Assembly: GCF_002356295.1 (NCBI RefSeq)
Contig: NZ_AP018042.1
Coordinates: forward strand, 4,434,361-4,498,360
DNA length: 64,000 nt
Direction: 5' to 3'
Origin: Labilibaculum antarcticum
GTDB taxonomy: Bacteria > Bacteroidota > Bacteroidia > Bacteroidales > Marinifilaceae
Shown here: positions 63,074-64,000 of the stretch, piece by piece
How positions within the stretch are numbered: the first letter of the stretch is position 1
Layout: each line of letters starts with the position of its first letter
The notes under the pieces: model-generated
What the model saw: the letters and a program-made list of their open reading frames with translations, nothing else
Databases searched by the model: none
Told to the model about the DNA's origin: nothing
Program-made: the position numbers and the translations under genes

Positions 63074-63200
63074 TTAGTTTGGTGTCGTAAGTTATTAGTT
63101 TGTGCTGTAATAAAAGACATTACTTAAAGAATTTTAAAACTATAAAAGGAGTAAATACTTTGTGTGACTTTGTGAAGACCTTAGTGTATCCTTTGTGGTA
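63025..63200. repeat. AACCAC-type interspersed repeat overlapping cbiET 3' end
   Basis: TAACCACGAAGG at 63025-63036 is imperfectly inverted by TCCTTTGTGGTA at 63189-63200. Between them lie CACGAAGTAGCACAAAGGA and CTTTGTGTGACTTTGTGAAG. It is related to the element at 30985-31290. Confidence 0.7.
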
Positions 63201-63214
63201 AAATAAAATAAAAA

Positions 63215-64000
63215 ATGAGCAATACATTTATCATTATCAACAACAGTTTTGCCATGGCAGCAGCCGAACGAATTGCGGCAAAAATGGAGGGAAGTACAAT
63301 TGTTTCCGTGACCGGATATCCGGGTAGTAAGAAAATTAGCTCCTTGCCAGATTTTCTTAAGAAATCATTTCCTCAGGTCGATCTACTGATTTTTATTGGT
63401 GCTATGGGCATTTGTGTTCGAAGTATAGCTCCGTTTATCCAGAATAAAGCGATTGATCCGGCTGTGATCAATATGGATTTGCACGGAAAATATGTGCAGT
63501 CGGTTTTGTCGGGACACAAAGGGGGTGCGAACGAGTATGCACAGCAAATTGCTAAAATCACCAATGGAACAGTGATAATTACAACAGCAAGCGATACATT
63601 GGAACTTTGGCCATTGGATATCTTCGGAAGAAAATACAACTGGACGAATGAATATCAGAATGCTTCGGAGAACGAACTGATTGCCGCCTTTGTAAATCAG
63701 AAGAAAACAGCATTACTTCTTGATGTGAAAAATGAAGGAACGCAAAGCTTGCAGGAATCTTGTCCTGATTTTGTGGAGGTTTTCTATCAGTTTAATCAGA
63801 TTAAACAGGAAGATTTTGATTTACTAATTGCAGTGACCCCAGCTTTGTACGAAACGATTATTCCTAGCTTGTTTTTTCGTCCTAAATGCATTGTGGTAGG
63901 TACGGGAGCACAAAAAGGAATTGGAGTGGCCGCTTTTGAAACAGAAGTGAGATCCCGATTTGAGGCAAACCACTTGTCTTTTGCCTCCTTAAAAAGCATA
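63215..64000 (+). CDS. cbiG: Cobalt-precorrin-5A hydrolase family protein CbiG, 5' part (cut by window end)
   Basis: The frame from ATG 63215 is open to the last base (262 codons). FIGAMGICVRSIAP, MDLHGKYVQSVLSGHKGGANEYA and IVVGTGAQKGIGVAAF are CbiG N-terminal and central motifs. It opens the delta-lactone ring of cobalt-precorrin-5A with loss of acetaldehyde in the anaerobic route. In related genomes it may be fused to CobM or others, which cannot be checked because the gene runs out of the window. Confidence 0.87.
   Translation, partial: MSNTFIIINNSFAMAAAERIAAKMEGSTIVSVTGYPGSKKISSLPDFLKKSFPQVDLLIFIGAMGICVRSIAPFIQNKAIDPAVINMDLHGKYVQSVLSGHKGGANEYAQQIAKITNGTVIITTASDTLELWPLDIFGRKYNWTNEYQNASENELIAAFVNQKKTALLLDVKNEGTQSLQESCPDFVEVFYQFNQIKQEDFDLLIAVTPALYETIIPSLFFRPKCIVVGTGAQKGIGVAAFETEVRSRFEANHLSFASLKSI

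Noticed and set aside
1-64000. tRNA or rRNA genes
   Set aside because: No T-arm or acceptor-stem pattern and no conserved rRNA segments were seen by eye on either strand.

Overview
The window is AT-rich and looks like a chromosomal segment of a marine or sediment Bacteroidota, probably near Marinifilaceae/Marinilabiliales. This genus-level placement is inference. The signs are an SPII lipoprotein with a GH16 agarase/porphyranase-like domain, an OMP_b-brl_3-type TonB-dependent receptor, hybrid and TPR histidine kinases, TAnnTTTG-like -7 promoter elements, weak Shine-Dalgarno use and the CobJ-CbiC fusion typical of the phylum. No rRNA, tRNA or CRISPR array was seen.

Layout. 1-5.7 kb: end of a GH30 glycosidase, a Cache-PAS hybrid histidine kinase and a GH16 lipoprotein, i.e. 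a glycan-use edge. 6.0-10.5 kb: a REP-associated tyrosine transposase (RAYT) surrounded by about 150-bp palindromic repeats, with a second repeat cluster beyond class II fumarase. 10.6-16.4 kb: an accessory island with a PHP-domain/SMC-like ATPase (TrlF-type), a fragment of a DUF2779 gene, a WYL regulator, and a ubiquitin-like/E1-like (ThiF)/DUF6527 operon preceded by a perfect inverted repeat. 16.4-19.5 kb: a repeat-rich, gene-poor zone with duplicated terminator blocks, tandem repeats and a deleted epimerase. 20-27 kb: an ECF-type sigma factor, zinc anti-sigma factor, NrtS-like protein, rhodanese-thioredoxin lipoprotein, OB-fold protein, YceI, a cysteine-dioxygenase-like protein and a PLP decarboxylase, together suggesting redox or organosulfur physiology. 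27-44 kb: mostly housekeeping and envelope genes (SSS symporter, SIMPL, PlsC, patatin, TonB receptor, TauE, MarC, MsrB, RarD).

43.5-50.5 kb: a Crp/Fnr regulator divergent from a seven-gene set: DsrE-like, TusA, MvhD-like, QmoA-like, QmoB-like, a winged-helix protein and QmoC-like. The likely theme is persulfide relay into a membrane electron-transfer module. A perfect TGTGA-N6-TCACA palindrome lies between the divergent genes. 51-57 kb: TPR histidine kinase, Tat-type amidase, acyl-CoA ligase and a decayed gene. 57.5-64 kb: a cobalamin riboswitch followed by early (anaerobic-type) corrin-ring genes: cobA, cbiX with a His-rich tail, cobI, cobJ-cbiC, cbiET and cbiG (cut by the window end).

The two most interesting systems are the ubiquitin-like operon with its WYL gene and neighbouring PHP-ATPase, and the Qmo/Hdr-like sulfur module in which the MvhD domain usually at the end of QmoB is a separate upstream gene. 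Dispersed repeats also recur throughout. One of them has become the 3' end of the cbiET reading frame, and another is a conserved leader placed directly before two unrelated genes.
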